Positions 1 to 5,449 of a stretch of 5,449 nt of DNA are shown piece after piece. The stretch is taken from assembly GCA_044238735.1 (NCBI GenBank), contig JBIICS010000169.1:1-5449 (forward strand). Direction: 5' to 3'. Position 1 is the stretch's first letter, and each line of letters starts with the position of its first letter. The stretch is from JBIICS01 sp044238735. Lineage in GTDB: Bacteria; Bacteroidota; Bacteroidia; UBA4408. Made by a program: the position numbers and the translations under genes. The notes beneath the pieces are model-generated. The model was not told where the DNA came from. It worked only from the letters and a program-made list of their open reading frames with translations, and did not search any database.

Positions 1-1523
1 TTATCTTTTTGTAGTTCATCGTATTTAAAGTTTACCTCTTTAAATTTAATATCCTCCTTGTGTTCTATTTCTGTTTCATTATCAGCATTAACAGGTTCTT
101 CGTCTTTACGGTTATGAATTTCGCTTAAACGTTGCAAACTTAATTTAGCATCCTGCCAATGTTGTACAAAGCTTACCAATTCAATAACAGGGGTATTTAA
201 CTGACCAATGATATAACTAATGGATAACATAATTCCTAGCGTTATTTGCCCATCTAAAACCAGTTTAGCTGCTAAAAAGGTAATTAATATGTTTTTAAGT
301 TCATTGATTAATGAGGAGCCTGAGTTTTGCCATTGGGATAACGAAAGACTTTGCAAACTTGTTTTAAATAATTTAACTTGTATGTTCTCCCATTGCCAGC
401 GCATTTGGCGTTCGGCATTGTGGAGTTTAATTTCCTGCATACCTGTTACCAATTCCATTACTTTACTTTGGTTTTGGCTACTTTGATTAAAGCGTTTAAA
501 ATCTAAATCGGCTCTACGTTTTAAAAAGAATGTTATCCAAAAGAAGTACAACACACTACCAATAATAAACACCAAAAATATTTTAACATTATACCATGCC
601 AACACCCCGCTAAATAAAAGCAAATTAAACATACTAAAGAGCGTGTTTAAGGTTGCTCCCGTTAAAAACTGCTCTATACGGTAATGGTCGCTAATGCGTT
701 GCATAATATCGCCTGTCATTTTTACATCAAAATAGGCAATAGGCAAGCGCATTAATTTTATAAAGAAATCGGAGACTAAAGAAATGTTTATCCGGCTGCT
801 AATGTGCATTAATATCCACCCTCTTATAATATCTATACTGGTGCGGCCAAAAAACACCATTAATTGCCCAATTAAAACCAAATAAATAAATTTTACATCG
901 TGGTTTTGTACGCCAATATCTACAATACTTTGAGTTAAAAAGGGAAAGATTAATTGTAATAAACTGCCTGCAACTAATGCTATTGCTAATTGCAAAACCA
1001 GTTTTTTATATTTAAACAGGTAATTATAAAGATATTTAAAACTGCTACGGTCGGTCTCTTTGCTGTCTTCTTTATTATAAAATTCTACAGTAGGTTCTAA
1101 CAGTAATAATACTCCTTCTTCGGTTTTTGTGCCTTTTGTTTCGCTAGTGTCGCTTACCCAACTTTTTAAAAATTCTTGTTTGGTGTAAGTTATTAAACCA
1201 TGTGCAGGGTCGGCAACGAAAACTTTATTTTTATTTATTTTATAAACTACTACGAAATGGTTTTGGTTCCAATAGGCAATACAGGGTAATGGGGCTTCTT
1301 TTTCTACTTTGTCAAAATCAACTTTTACTGCTAAAGTATGAAAACCGATGTTTTCTGCGGCTTCGCTTAATCCCATTAAACTTGCACCCTCCCTAGTTGT
1401 ATAACTTGCTGTGCGAAGCTCGGGCAAAGTGTAATTTTTACCATAGTGTTTAGCTATCATGCGGAGGCAAGTTGCTCCGCAGTCCATTGCGTCGGGTTGG
1501 TGGTAGAAAGGAAACTTAAACAT
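1..1523 (-). CDS. Peptidase C39-containing ABC exporter, 3' end outside window
   Basis: This is an inner-membrane exporter that removes the double-glycine leader from the modified peptide and transports the product. The window holds its first 507 residues; the gene runs off the left edge. Residues 1-125 form the C39 cysteine protease: the QPDAMDCGATCLRM stretch supplies oxyanion Q9 and nucleophile C15, the NHFVVVY strand supplies H89, and VFVADP supplies D105, so the triad is complete. Residues about 170-450 form the ABC transmembrane domain, with hydrophobic segments near 174-196, 211-227, 292-311, 314-334, 412-431 and 433-450. The permease motif FDVKMTGDIMQRISD (265-279) precedes the intracellular loop. 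The last visible residues, IKFKEVNFKYDE (492-503), are the usual first strand of the nucleotide-binding domain, so Walker A and later motifs are outside. The ATG overlaps the gwsS stop by 8 bases, which implies translational coupling. No membrane-fusion adaptor gene is visible here. The class is certain; the substrate is inferred from context. Confidence 0.95.
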   Translation of the reverse strand, partial: MFKFPFYHQPDAMDCGATCLRMIAKHYGKNYTLPELRTASYTTREGASLMGLSEAAENIGFHTLAVKVDFDKVEKEAPLPCIAYWNQNHFVVVYKINKNKVFVADPAHGLITYTKQEFLKSWVSDTSETKGTKTEEGVLLLLEPTVEFYNKEDSKETDRSSFKYLYNYLFKYKKLVLQLAIALVAGSLLQLIFPFLTQSIVDIGVQNHDVKFIYLVLIGQLMVFFGRTSIDIIRGWILMHISSRINISLVSDFFIKLMRLPIAYFDVKMTGDIMQRISDHYRIEQFLTGATLNTLFSMFNLLLFSGVLAWYNVKIFLVFIIGSVLYFFWITFFLKRRADLDFKRFNQSSQNQSKVMELVTGMQEIKLHNAERQMRWQWENIQVKLFKTSLQSLSLSQWQNSGSSLINELKNILITFLAAKLVLDGQITLGIMLSISYIIGQLNTPVIELVSFVQHWQDAKLSLQRLSEIHNRKDEEPVNADNETEIEHKEDIKFKEVNFKYDELQKD

Positions 1524-2601
1524 CCTTTTTAACTAAATCCTCCATGCTATAATACTTGATAGCTTTCTGCTTTAGTGGATTTGTACTCCACTCGCTCCAT
1601 TCTCCGGTATAGGGGTCGTATCCGCATTTTAAAGGTTTGCTATAAATGTCTTCGGGATTTTCGGTGTACGCCCTGCAATCTGTGCAGATATATCGAAATT
1701 CACAATCCTGACAAACTTTAATTTTATCTTTATTAATATTCCAATACTTTTTAAAACCACTTTTATTAATTGCTTCTGTTAATGAGGTATCATTTATATT
1801 GCCAAAACTTTGTTTCATACTTGGGCAATTTTTGATATTTCCTAAACCGTCAATGGCTATTTTACGATTCAAACATGAATTAAAACTTTGTGTTTCTGTA
1901 TAGTATTCAATATTAACAATAAAATTTTCAGCAACAATATTTCCACAACATTTATTTGTGGGGTAATTTGCTTTTGAAAAAAATATACTTGTATCATCGC
2001 CATGAAGTTTTTCTTCAGCTTCAATTGTGGAATTATAGATATTAACACCTTTGATTCTCAAATACTTATTGCAGATTTCCTTAATTTCAATTATGTCAAA
2101 ATTTGAATCATTTAAGAAAAGAGTTACTTCTTCAACCAATGTATCTTCGACTAACAATCCTAATTTATTTAGGAAGTTTATGTCAACATTAGCCTCAATA
2201 CGTATTTCTAGATAAGATATATCCAATTCATTTATTTGCCTTAGTATTTCGCCAAAACATTCTAGATTTTCAGTAGAAATGACAATAATAGCATTAGAAA
2301 TTTCTTTCGGGTAATAAAAATTCAAATTTAAGTCTGGGAATAAATTAAGTTCAGATTTATCTTCTATTTTAAAAACAAAATTCTTTTCAACAAACCAATT
2401 TATATACTTTTCAATTTCTGTAATCTCATTTGTCTCAAATTCCTTAATCAAATCTAAAAAAGAAATCCCTTTATTTAGAGTTTCTAATATTTTCGCAATA
2501 TCAGAGGGAATTTCATAAAAATAATTGAGTTGTGTATCTATTAATAAACTCTTTTTATGTCCGCTCGTAATTAAACAATTTGCATATAATTTATACCACA
2601 T
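1516..2601 (-). CDS. gwsS: SPASM-domain peptide maturase of a grasp-with-spasm system (GwsS)
   Basis: This 361-residue cytoplasmic protein is the SPASM partner of the ATP-grasp ligase. The C-terminal SPASM region is clear: C243-x15-C259 with the IDGLGNIKNC turn, then C297-x2-C300-x5-C306-x2-C309, and C326 in LKCGYDP. These cysteines would bind auxiliary iron-sulfur clusters. Residues 1-80 (start MWYKLYANC, LLIDT at 19-23, then a helix and ISFLDLI) look like a PqqD/RRE-type winged helix that could hold the leader peptide; that reading is inference. The middle (about 100-215) alternates strands and helices like a partial TIM barrel, but no CX3CX2C radical-SAM motif occurs anywhere; other cysteines are C9, C115, C177, C218 and C219. 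It therefore probably does no SAM radical chemistry and may act as scaffold or partner. The length and the pairing with gwsG match the TIGR04193-type family as I recall it. The ATG directly follows the TGA of the upstream 55-aa ORF. Confidence 0.88.
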   Translation of the reverse strand: MWYKLYANCLITSGHKKSLLIDTQLNYFYEIPSDIAKILETLNKGISFLDLIKEFETNEITEIEKYINWFVEKNFVFKIEDKSELNLFPDLNLNFYYPKEISNAIIVISTENLECFGEILRQINELDISYLEIRIEANVDINFLNKLGLLVEDTLVEEVTLFLNDSNFDIIEIKEICNKYLRIKGVNIYNSTIEAEEKLHGDDTSIFFSKANYPTNKCCGNIVAENFIVNIEYYTETQSFNSCLNRKIAIDGLGNIKNCPSMKQSFGNINDTSLTEAINKSGFKKYWNINKDKIKVCQDCEFRYICTDCRAYTENPEDIYSKPLKCGYDPYTGEWSEWSTNPLKQKAIKYYSMEDLVKKDV

Positions 2602-2769
2602 TCATAAGTTTTTTAAAGTAGATATTGGTTTGTAAAATCTATTTACACTATATCCTTTTGAACAATATTTTTTTACACTTACAATTTTGATAGTAGTTAA
2701 AGAGTCCCATTCTTCCTTATATGTTCTTTTAATTGATGTTAAATATGGTAGTGATTCATTTTGTTGCAT
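2602..2769 (-). CDS. Small ORF, 55 aa, unknown function
   Basis: I do not recognise this gene. An open frame starts with ATG at 2767-2769 (MQQNESLPYLTSIKRTYKEE...) and ends in TGA at 2602-2604. It fills the whole interval between gwsG (8 bases upstream) and gwsS, whose ATG is the very next codon. That exact packing in an otherwise seamless operon is the main evidence that it is translated. The product is basic (8 Lys and 2 Arg against 4 acidic residues). It has one Trp (W21), one Cys (C36) and several Tyr, with no membrane segment, leader or double glycine. It lies in the same frame as gwsS, so the TGA is all that separates it from a 417-residue fusion. It could be an accessory or leader-binding peptide, a coupling cistron for gwsS, or the remains of a longer gwsS N-terminus. 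The existence of the frame is certain; its function is unknown. Confidence 0.6.
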   Translation of the reverse strand: MQQNESLPYLTSIKRTYKEEWDSLTTIKIVSVKKYCSKGYSVNRFYKPISTLKNL

Positions 2770-2777
2770 AGAAATTA

Positions 2778-3725
2778 TTAATTATGTGTGATTAATGTTT
2801 CTGCAATTTTCTTTTCAATAAAATAATTGCCGTAATAAGATACAAATCCAAATTGCCCACTCGGATTTATCTCAAGGAAATATATACTTCCATCAACTGC
2901 TTTAATAAGATCAACAGAGCCTATTTTTAAATTAAGTTCCAACATAAGCGATATAATTTTACATTTTATATCATCTTCTAATTCATATGGTACATACCTG
3001 ACCAAATTTTCATTGTCATCATTCCTAAAATCTATTCTCGTGCTATTCTCGTGTTGACTAAATATTGCTATAGAGTAAAAATTCTCATTAAACACAAAAG
3101 TTCTTATTTCATACCTTTTTAAAATATTACTTTGTAAAAGGCTAGGAAAAAACCCTTCTTGTATAGTAGAATCAATTTCAGAGGTTCTCATTTTTATAAT
3201 AAGTTTTTGCTCTGAATCATAATCATTTATTATTTCACCTATTGTTTTTGAGATAAAAGAACTGTTTTTTAACGAATTACCTAATAATGATTTACGATTT
3301 GTTATCAAGGTTGGATTGGGGGTTTTAAATCCAATTTTTTCAGCCATTTTTAGCACAATCAATTTGTTTAATGGGTTAAATCGACAATTTCCTAAAAGAA
3401 ACTTTTCGTTAAATCTGCTTAACAAAAATTGATTAATCGTCTCAAGTTCATTTTTATAATGGTTTTCAAGAATATCTGAACTCCTTGAAACTGGATCTTC
3501 AAAGTAAATCTTACCATTTCTAAGCCAGATACTTGAAACATTATTCTCATTCAACAAAAACGAGTTACTCAGTGTTAACTGATATTCATTCTTAGAAACA
3601 TCGATAATTAATTCGCAAACTTTATTATTTTCATTAATGATTTCAAAATTACATTTAAAATATTCTAACCATCTAATGATATCAGATGTGGCTGAATCAT
3701 TCTCCGTAGCAATTACAAGAACCAT
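2778..3725 (-). CDS. gwsG: ATP-grasp peptide maturase of a grasp-with-spasm system (GwsG)
   Basis: This cytoplasmic ATP-grasp ligase is 315 residues long, normal for graspetide (MdnB/MdnC-like) synthetases. By family analogy it activates Asp/Glu side chains of the precursor with ATP and joins them to Ser/Thr or Lys, giving lactones or lactams. The N-terminal pre-ATP-grasp domain starts MVLVIATENDSATSDIIRWL, typical of the GwsG (TIGR04192-type) group. It is followed by NPLNKLIVLKMAEKIGFKTPNP (117-138), the usual helix and loop before the lid. Nucleotide-binding candidates are K160 and K178 (LIIKMR). The strand KRYEIRTFVF (203-212) with the following DFR (232-234) fits the family's substrate and metal region. 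D272 and the ExN pair E285/N287 in FLEINPSGQFGF are the expected Mg-ATP ligands, so it looks catalytically intact. It starts 4 bases after the stop of the exported-protein gene and lies 8 bases before the 55-aa ORF. Confidence 0.93.
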   Translation of the reverse strand: MVLVIATENDSATSDIIRWLEYFKCNFEIINENNKVCELIIDVSKNEYQLTLSNSFLLNENNVSSIWLRNGKIYFEDPVSRSSDILENHYKNELETINQFLLSRFNEKFLLGNCRFNPLNKLIVLKMAEKIGFKTPNPTLITNRKSLLGNSLKNSSFISKTIGEIINDYDSEQKLIIKMRTSEIDSTIQEGFFPSLLQSNILKRYEIRTFVFNENFYSIAIFSQHENSTRIDFRNDDNENLVRYVPYELEDDIKCKIISLMLELNLKIGSVDLIKAVDGSIYFLEINPSGQFGFVSYYGNYFIEKKIAETLITHN

Positions 3726-3729
3726 TCTA

Positions 3730-4758
3730 TTAGTTAAAGAGGACTAGGGGTTTAATAAATTCATTGTAGCTTGATTTTTCATTGAAATGAAATACTTCAA
3801 CTCCTGTATATGTAAATACTACATTATTGTTTTCATTTGCCATGAACTGCGCATATTGCTTTTTGTAATAAAGATTTATTGGTTCAATAAAAAGTTTTTT
3901 TCTATTTTGCTCAAACATTAAACTGTCTTCTTGGCTTATTTTAGAGATATAGATTTTTGAATTTTTGGCGGTTTTTGTTTTTGATTTATCGTCTAAAACA
4001 GGTATCAATAATGATAACTCAAAGCCATATACATCATCGTTGCCCTGTCGTAAATACAAAATCAAACCAAATTTATTATTAATCTTTCCTGTAATAATCG
4101 CGTCCCAAATATGCTTTGAAAAATTAAAAGCTCTAAACCTAGCACCATTATTATGATGTAAAATTAATATTTGGAGCGCAGATATTTCATTTATTTCCGT
4201 TATTCCCAATTCTTCTTCACTAGGAAATCCGTACTTGTTAAAATAATTCATTAACCATGCCCCATTACAGCTATCAATATATCGAAGTTCATCTTTGTAT
4301 TTAACATAACAATCATCATACTTTCTATATTTTTGATCAAGGAAGTTTAAAGAATCAACACTTGCCCTTAGTTTTTCATTGTAATTCTTTTTAATTTTTT
4401 TTTCGGATTGAATTAATTTTTTACCCAACTCCGAATCGAAATACTTTTTTAGATTTTTTTCATCACGCAAAACTTTCAATGATAAACCTCTTGAAATAAG
4501 CTTCTTAATTGTAAAATCAAGATGTTCAAAGTTACTTGAAGTCCTGATGTTGTTTAACAAATCTTTATTAAATGGGGTGAAATTCAAATTAAAGGCAGCA
4601 AAATAACAAGAATCAGATTTGTTAAATTGCTTATTAATTATTGATAGTTCAGCTTCATTAATTAAGAGATAGTATTTTTCTATCAAAGCATTTTGCGATG
4701 CACTCTTCTTCGAGAATAAAACAAAAAAACTCAATGTTAATATTGAGAATTTAAACAT
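3730..4758 (-). CDS. Exported protein of unknown function, DUF6624-like pattern
   Basis: This is a 342-residue protein with an N-terminal export signal: MFKFSILTLSFFVLF followed by KKSASQN, so cleavage near residue 21 is likely. There is no lipobox cysteine. Residues 24-58 resemble one TPR-like helical hairpin (Ala/Tyr spacing in EAELSIINKQFNKSDSCYFAAF). Residues 75-160 are charged and helical. Residues 160-250 carry the spaced pattern YGFP (176-179), G185, HH (201-202), A220 and a later YG (244-245). This recalls the GWP...G...QH...A...YG pattern of DUF6624 proteins, which are often exported in Bacteroidota; the match is from memory and loose. It starts 43 bases beyond the hairpin that follows the precursor and ends 4 bases before gwsG, so it belongs to the operon. 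A role in processing, immunity or sensing outside the cytoplasm is possible but unproven. The start ATG is chosen because it directly precedes the signal peptide. Confidence 0.85.
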   Translation of the reverse strand: MFKFSILTLSFFVLFSKKSASQNALIEKYYLLINEAELSIINKQFNKSDSCYFAAFNLNFTPFNKDLLNNIRTSSNFEHLDFTIKKLISRGLSLKVLRDEKNLKKYFDSELGKKLIQSEKKIKKNYNEKLRASVDSLNFLDQKYRKYDDCYVKYKDELRYIDSCNGAWLMNYFNKYGFPSEEELGITEINEISALQILILHHNNGARFRAFNFSKHIWDAIITGKINNKFGLILYLRQGNDDVYGFELSLLIPVLDDKSKTKTAKNSKIYISKISQEDSLMFEQNRKKLFIEPINLYYKKQYAQFMANENNNVVFTYTGVEVFHFNEKSSYNEFIKPLVLFN

Positions 4759-4801
4759 AGTTTTAGTTGTTGAAATTATAAAATAGGACTTAGCTTAAAT
4801 A

Positions 4802-4826
4802 ATTGGTGGGATATTCTCCCACCAAT
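4802..4826 (-). terminator. Hairpin after precursor gene, probable attenuating terminator
   Basis: A perfect 10-bp inverted repeat (ATTGGTGGGA / TCCCACCAAT, arms 4802-4811 and 4817-4826) has a 5-base loop and six G:C pairs. It starts 13 bases after the precursor stop codon. On the minus strand it is followed by TATTTAAG, a weak U-tract, so termination is probably only partial. That would give much precursor transcript and less message for the exported protein, maturases and exporter. It could also serve as a 3' stabiliser of the precursor mRNA. Confidence 0.7.
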
Positions 4827-4839
4827 ATAAGGTGTTCGT

Positions 4840-5067
4840 TTAGCAACAATAGCAAACATCGTAATCTTTAGTTCCAAAATAATCCGTTTGAGTTGCACTA
4901 ACTATTACGTCACTTTCATAACAAAGATAACCGGAACTACATTGAGCTTTTCCAACAGACTTTTTTCCACCCGCAGTTTTATTAGTTACTTCTCCTCCGA
5001 ACAACTTGTTAGTTTTGTTTTGAGGTATTTGATTTTCAATAAAAGATTTAAATGATGTTATTTTCAT
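4840..5067 (-). CDS. RiPP precursor peptide of the grasp-with-spasm system
   Basis: This 75-residue peptide is the probable substrate of GwsG/GwsS. It has a polar leader (MKITSFKSFIENQIPQNKTN) ending in KLFGG, a double-glycine site at residues 24-25 suited to the C39 exporter encoded downstream. L22 sits at -4 and I14 at -12, as in other such leaders. The predicted core (26-75) holds acidic residues E26, E51, D53, D62, D68 and D70, plus ten Ser/Thr and several Lys that could be crosslink partners. Five cysteines (C43, C49, C72, C74, C75) end in a striking C-Y-C-C C-terminus. A second GG (33-34) is a poorer cleavage site because T31 lies at -4. It is the first gene after the promoter and is followed by a hairpin, as is usual for RiPP precursors. 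There is no Shine-Dalgarno sequence. Its identity rests on size, leader and neighbours, not on a recognised precursor family. Confidence 0.85.
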   Translation of the reverse strand: MKITSFKSFIENQIPQNKTNKLFGGEVTNKTAGGKKSVGKAQCSSGYLCYESDVIVSATQTDYFGTKDYDVCYCC

Positions 5068-5087
5068 GATTTTACAATTATTTAATA

Positions 5088-5118
5088 CTTACTCTTAAAG
5101 ATTTTCAGCTTACTCTTA
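5088..5118 (-). repeat. Direct repeat TAAGAGTAAG in the precursor mRNA leader
   Basis: The 10-base motif TAAGAGTAAG (minus strand) occurs twice, at 5088-5097 and 5109-5118, exactly 21 bases apart, close to two turns of B-DNA. It lies between the predicted transcription start and the precursor ATG. The spacing would suit two copies of a DNA-binding regulator on one face, or a repeated RNA-level signal. No known regulator is recognised. Confidence 0.5.
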
Positions 5119-5160
5119 CCTTAACGCAGTTTCACGGATTATAAGTTTCTTATTACTACG

Positions 5161-5191
5161 GCCGATTGTAAACCAATGTCTTTAAATCGGC
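5161..5191 (-). promoter_or_regulatory. Stem-loop at the predicted transcription start
   Basis: Arms GCCGATT (5161-5167) and AATCGGC (5185-5191) form a 7-bp stem. After a single bulged base at 5168, four further pairs (TAAA 5169-5172 with TTTA 5181-5184) enclose an 8-base loop. The outer arm coincides with the expected +1 of the promoter at 5194-5226. The structure may be a protective 5' RNA hairpin, or the arms may be halves of an operator just downstream of the promoter. Confidence 0.45.
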
Positions 5192-5193
5192 GA

Positions 5194-5226
5194 CAAATAT
5201 AATCTAGGTGTTGGCTAATTGCCAAA
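5194..5226 (-). promoter_or_regulatory. Bacteroidota-type promoter of the precursor operon
   Basis: On the minus strand, TTTG (5223-5226) is followed after 21 bases by TATATTTG (5194-5201). This matches the Bacteroidota -33/-7 consensus TTG ... TAnnTTTG. Transcription would start near 5187-5190 and leave an untranslated leader of about 120 bases before the precursor ATG. It is the only good promoter match I found upstream of the operon. Confidence 0.72.
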
Positions 5227-5449
5227 TAAATACGACAAAAAATATTTTTGGTTTGGACAAAAAAATAAGATAAATATTAAATGTGCTCAAACAAAAAACT
5301 TGAAAAAAATCAGGGCTTATAGAAACTATACAAATTGCAATATGTCCTACGGAACTGTTTTGCACCGCTCTATTATTGGGCATATAACAATAGTTGCAAT
5401 GACGCTTTCACCAACATTAGCATGATAATTTACAAACACGCTAAGCCCG
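5202..5449. other. Region upstream of the operon with no convincing gene
   Basis: Apart from the -33 element at its left end, I see no supported gene in these 248 bases. The part up to about 5310 is very AT-rich with A runs. From about 5325 the sequence becomes visibly richer in G and C. Open frames exist on both strands but lack good starts or protein-like character. There is no tRNA, rRNA or CRISPR signature. Confidence 0.55.
5313..5448. repeat. Segment bounded by 7-bp inverted repeat GGGCTTA/TAAGCCC
   Basis: GGGCTTA at 5313-5319 is the exact reverse complement of TAAGCCC at 5442-5448, one base from the window edge. Inside, ATTGCAA (5334-5340) pairs with TTGCAAT (5394-5400), and ATATG (5340-5344) pairs with CATAT (5381-5385). 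The nested arms suggest a foldable intergenic repeat or small mobile remnant. The arms are short, so chance is not excluded, and the right end may continue outside the window. Confidence 0.3.

Noticed and set aside
220..486. Plus-strand open frame of 88 codons
   Set aside because: It lies wholly antisense to the well-supported exporter membrane domain and has no recognisable protein character.
1202..1396. Plus-strand open frame of 64 codons
   Set aside because: It is antisense to the C39 peptidase domain, which has an intact catalytic triad on the other strand.
3965..4156. Plus-strand open frame of 63 codons
   Set aside because: It is antisense to the exported protein gene and shows no independent support.
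4759..4801. Separate promoter for the exported protein and maturase genes
   Set aside because: The best candidate is TAATTTCA, which departs from TAnnTTTG at its end and has no clear -33 element.
4966..4971. Second Gly-Gly in the precursor (residues 33-34) as the cleavage site
   Set aside because: Thr at -4 and the polar surroundings fit double-glycine leaders less well than LFGG at 22-25.
5219..5425. Plus-strand open frame of 68 codons upstream of the operon
   Set aside because: It begins with TTG overlapping the -33 element, has a low-complexity Lys/Asn start, crosses a composition change, and has no promoter or family resemblance.
5313..5448. Integron attC site
   Set aside because: The overall arm arrangement is suggestive, but I could not find a convincing RYYYAAC/GTTRRRY core pair and there is no integrase or cassette array in view.
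5347..5449. Minus-strand open frame running in from the right edge to a TAG at 5347-5349
   Set aside because: Only 34 codons with no ATG in frame are visible and it lies inside the inverted-repeat segment; it could be the tail of an upstream gene but the sequence gives no support.

Overview
The window looks like a Bacteroidota (Flavobacteriia/Cytophagia-type) chromosome. It is AT-rich, the start codons lack clear Shine-Dalgarno sequences, a Bacteroidota-type promoter (TTTG ... TATATTTG) precedes the first gene, and the gene families are those of the 'grasp-with-spasm' peptide maturation system known from this phylum. All supported genes lie on the minus strand, so the locus reads from right to left.

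From right to left: (1) about 250 bases without a convincing gene (5202-5449), the outer part bounded by a short inverted repeat; (2) a promoter at 5194-5226, with a predicted hairpin at the expected transcript start and a repeated TAAGAGTAAG motif in the leader; (3) a 75-aa RiPP precursor with a double-glycine leader and a core rich in Cys, acidic and Ser/Thr/Lys residues; (4) a perfect 10-bp stem hairpin, probably a partial terminator; (5) a 342-aa exported protein of unknown function that loosely resembles DUF6624; (6) an ATP-grasp peptide ligase, gwsG; (7) a previously hidden 55-aa small ORF; (8) gwsS, a SPASM-domain protein without the radical-SAM cysteine motif; (9) a C39-peptidase ABC exporter, cut off by the left edge just as its ATPase domain begins.

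From the exported protein to the exporter, the genes are separated by 4, 8 and 0 bases and then overlap by 8, so they form one operon with the precursor at its head. The expected pathway has four steps. The precursor is made in excess. GwsG, probably guided by GwsS, which has an RRE-like N-terminus, forms ester or amide crosslinks in the core. The exporter's peptidase domain cuts after Gly-Gly and the transporter moves the product out. The exported 342-aa protein may act on, sense or protect against the product.

The least explained parts are the 55-aa ORF, which is in frame with gwsS and separated from it only by one TGA, the SPASM protein with no radical-SAM cluster, and the exported protein lying between precursor and maturases.
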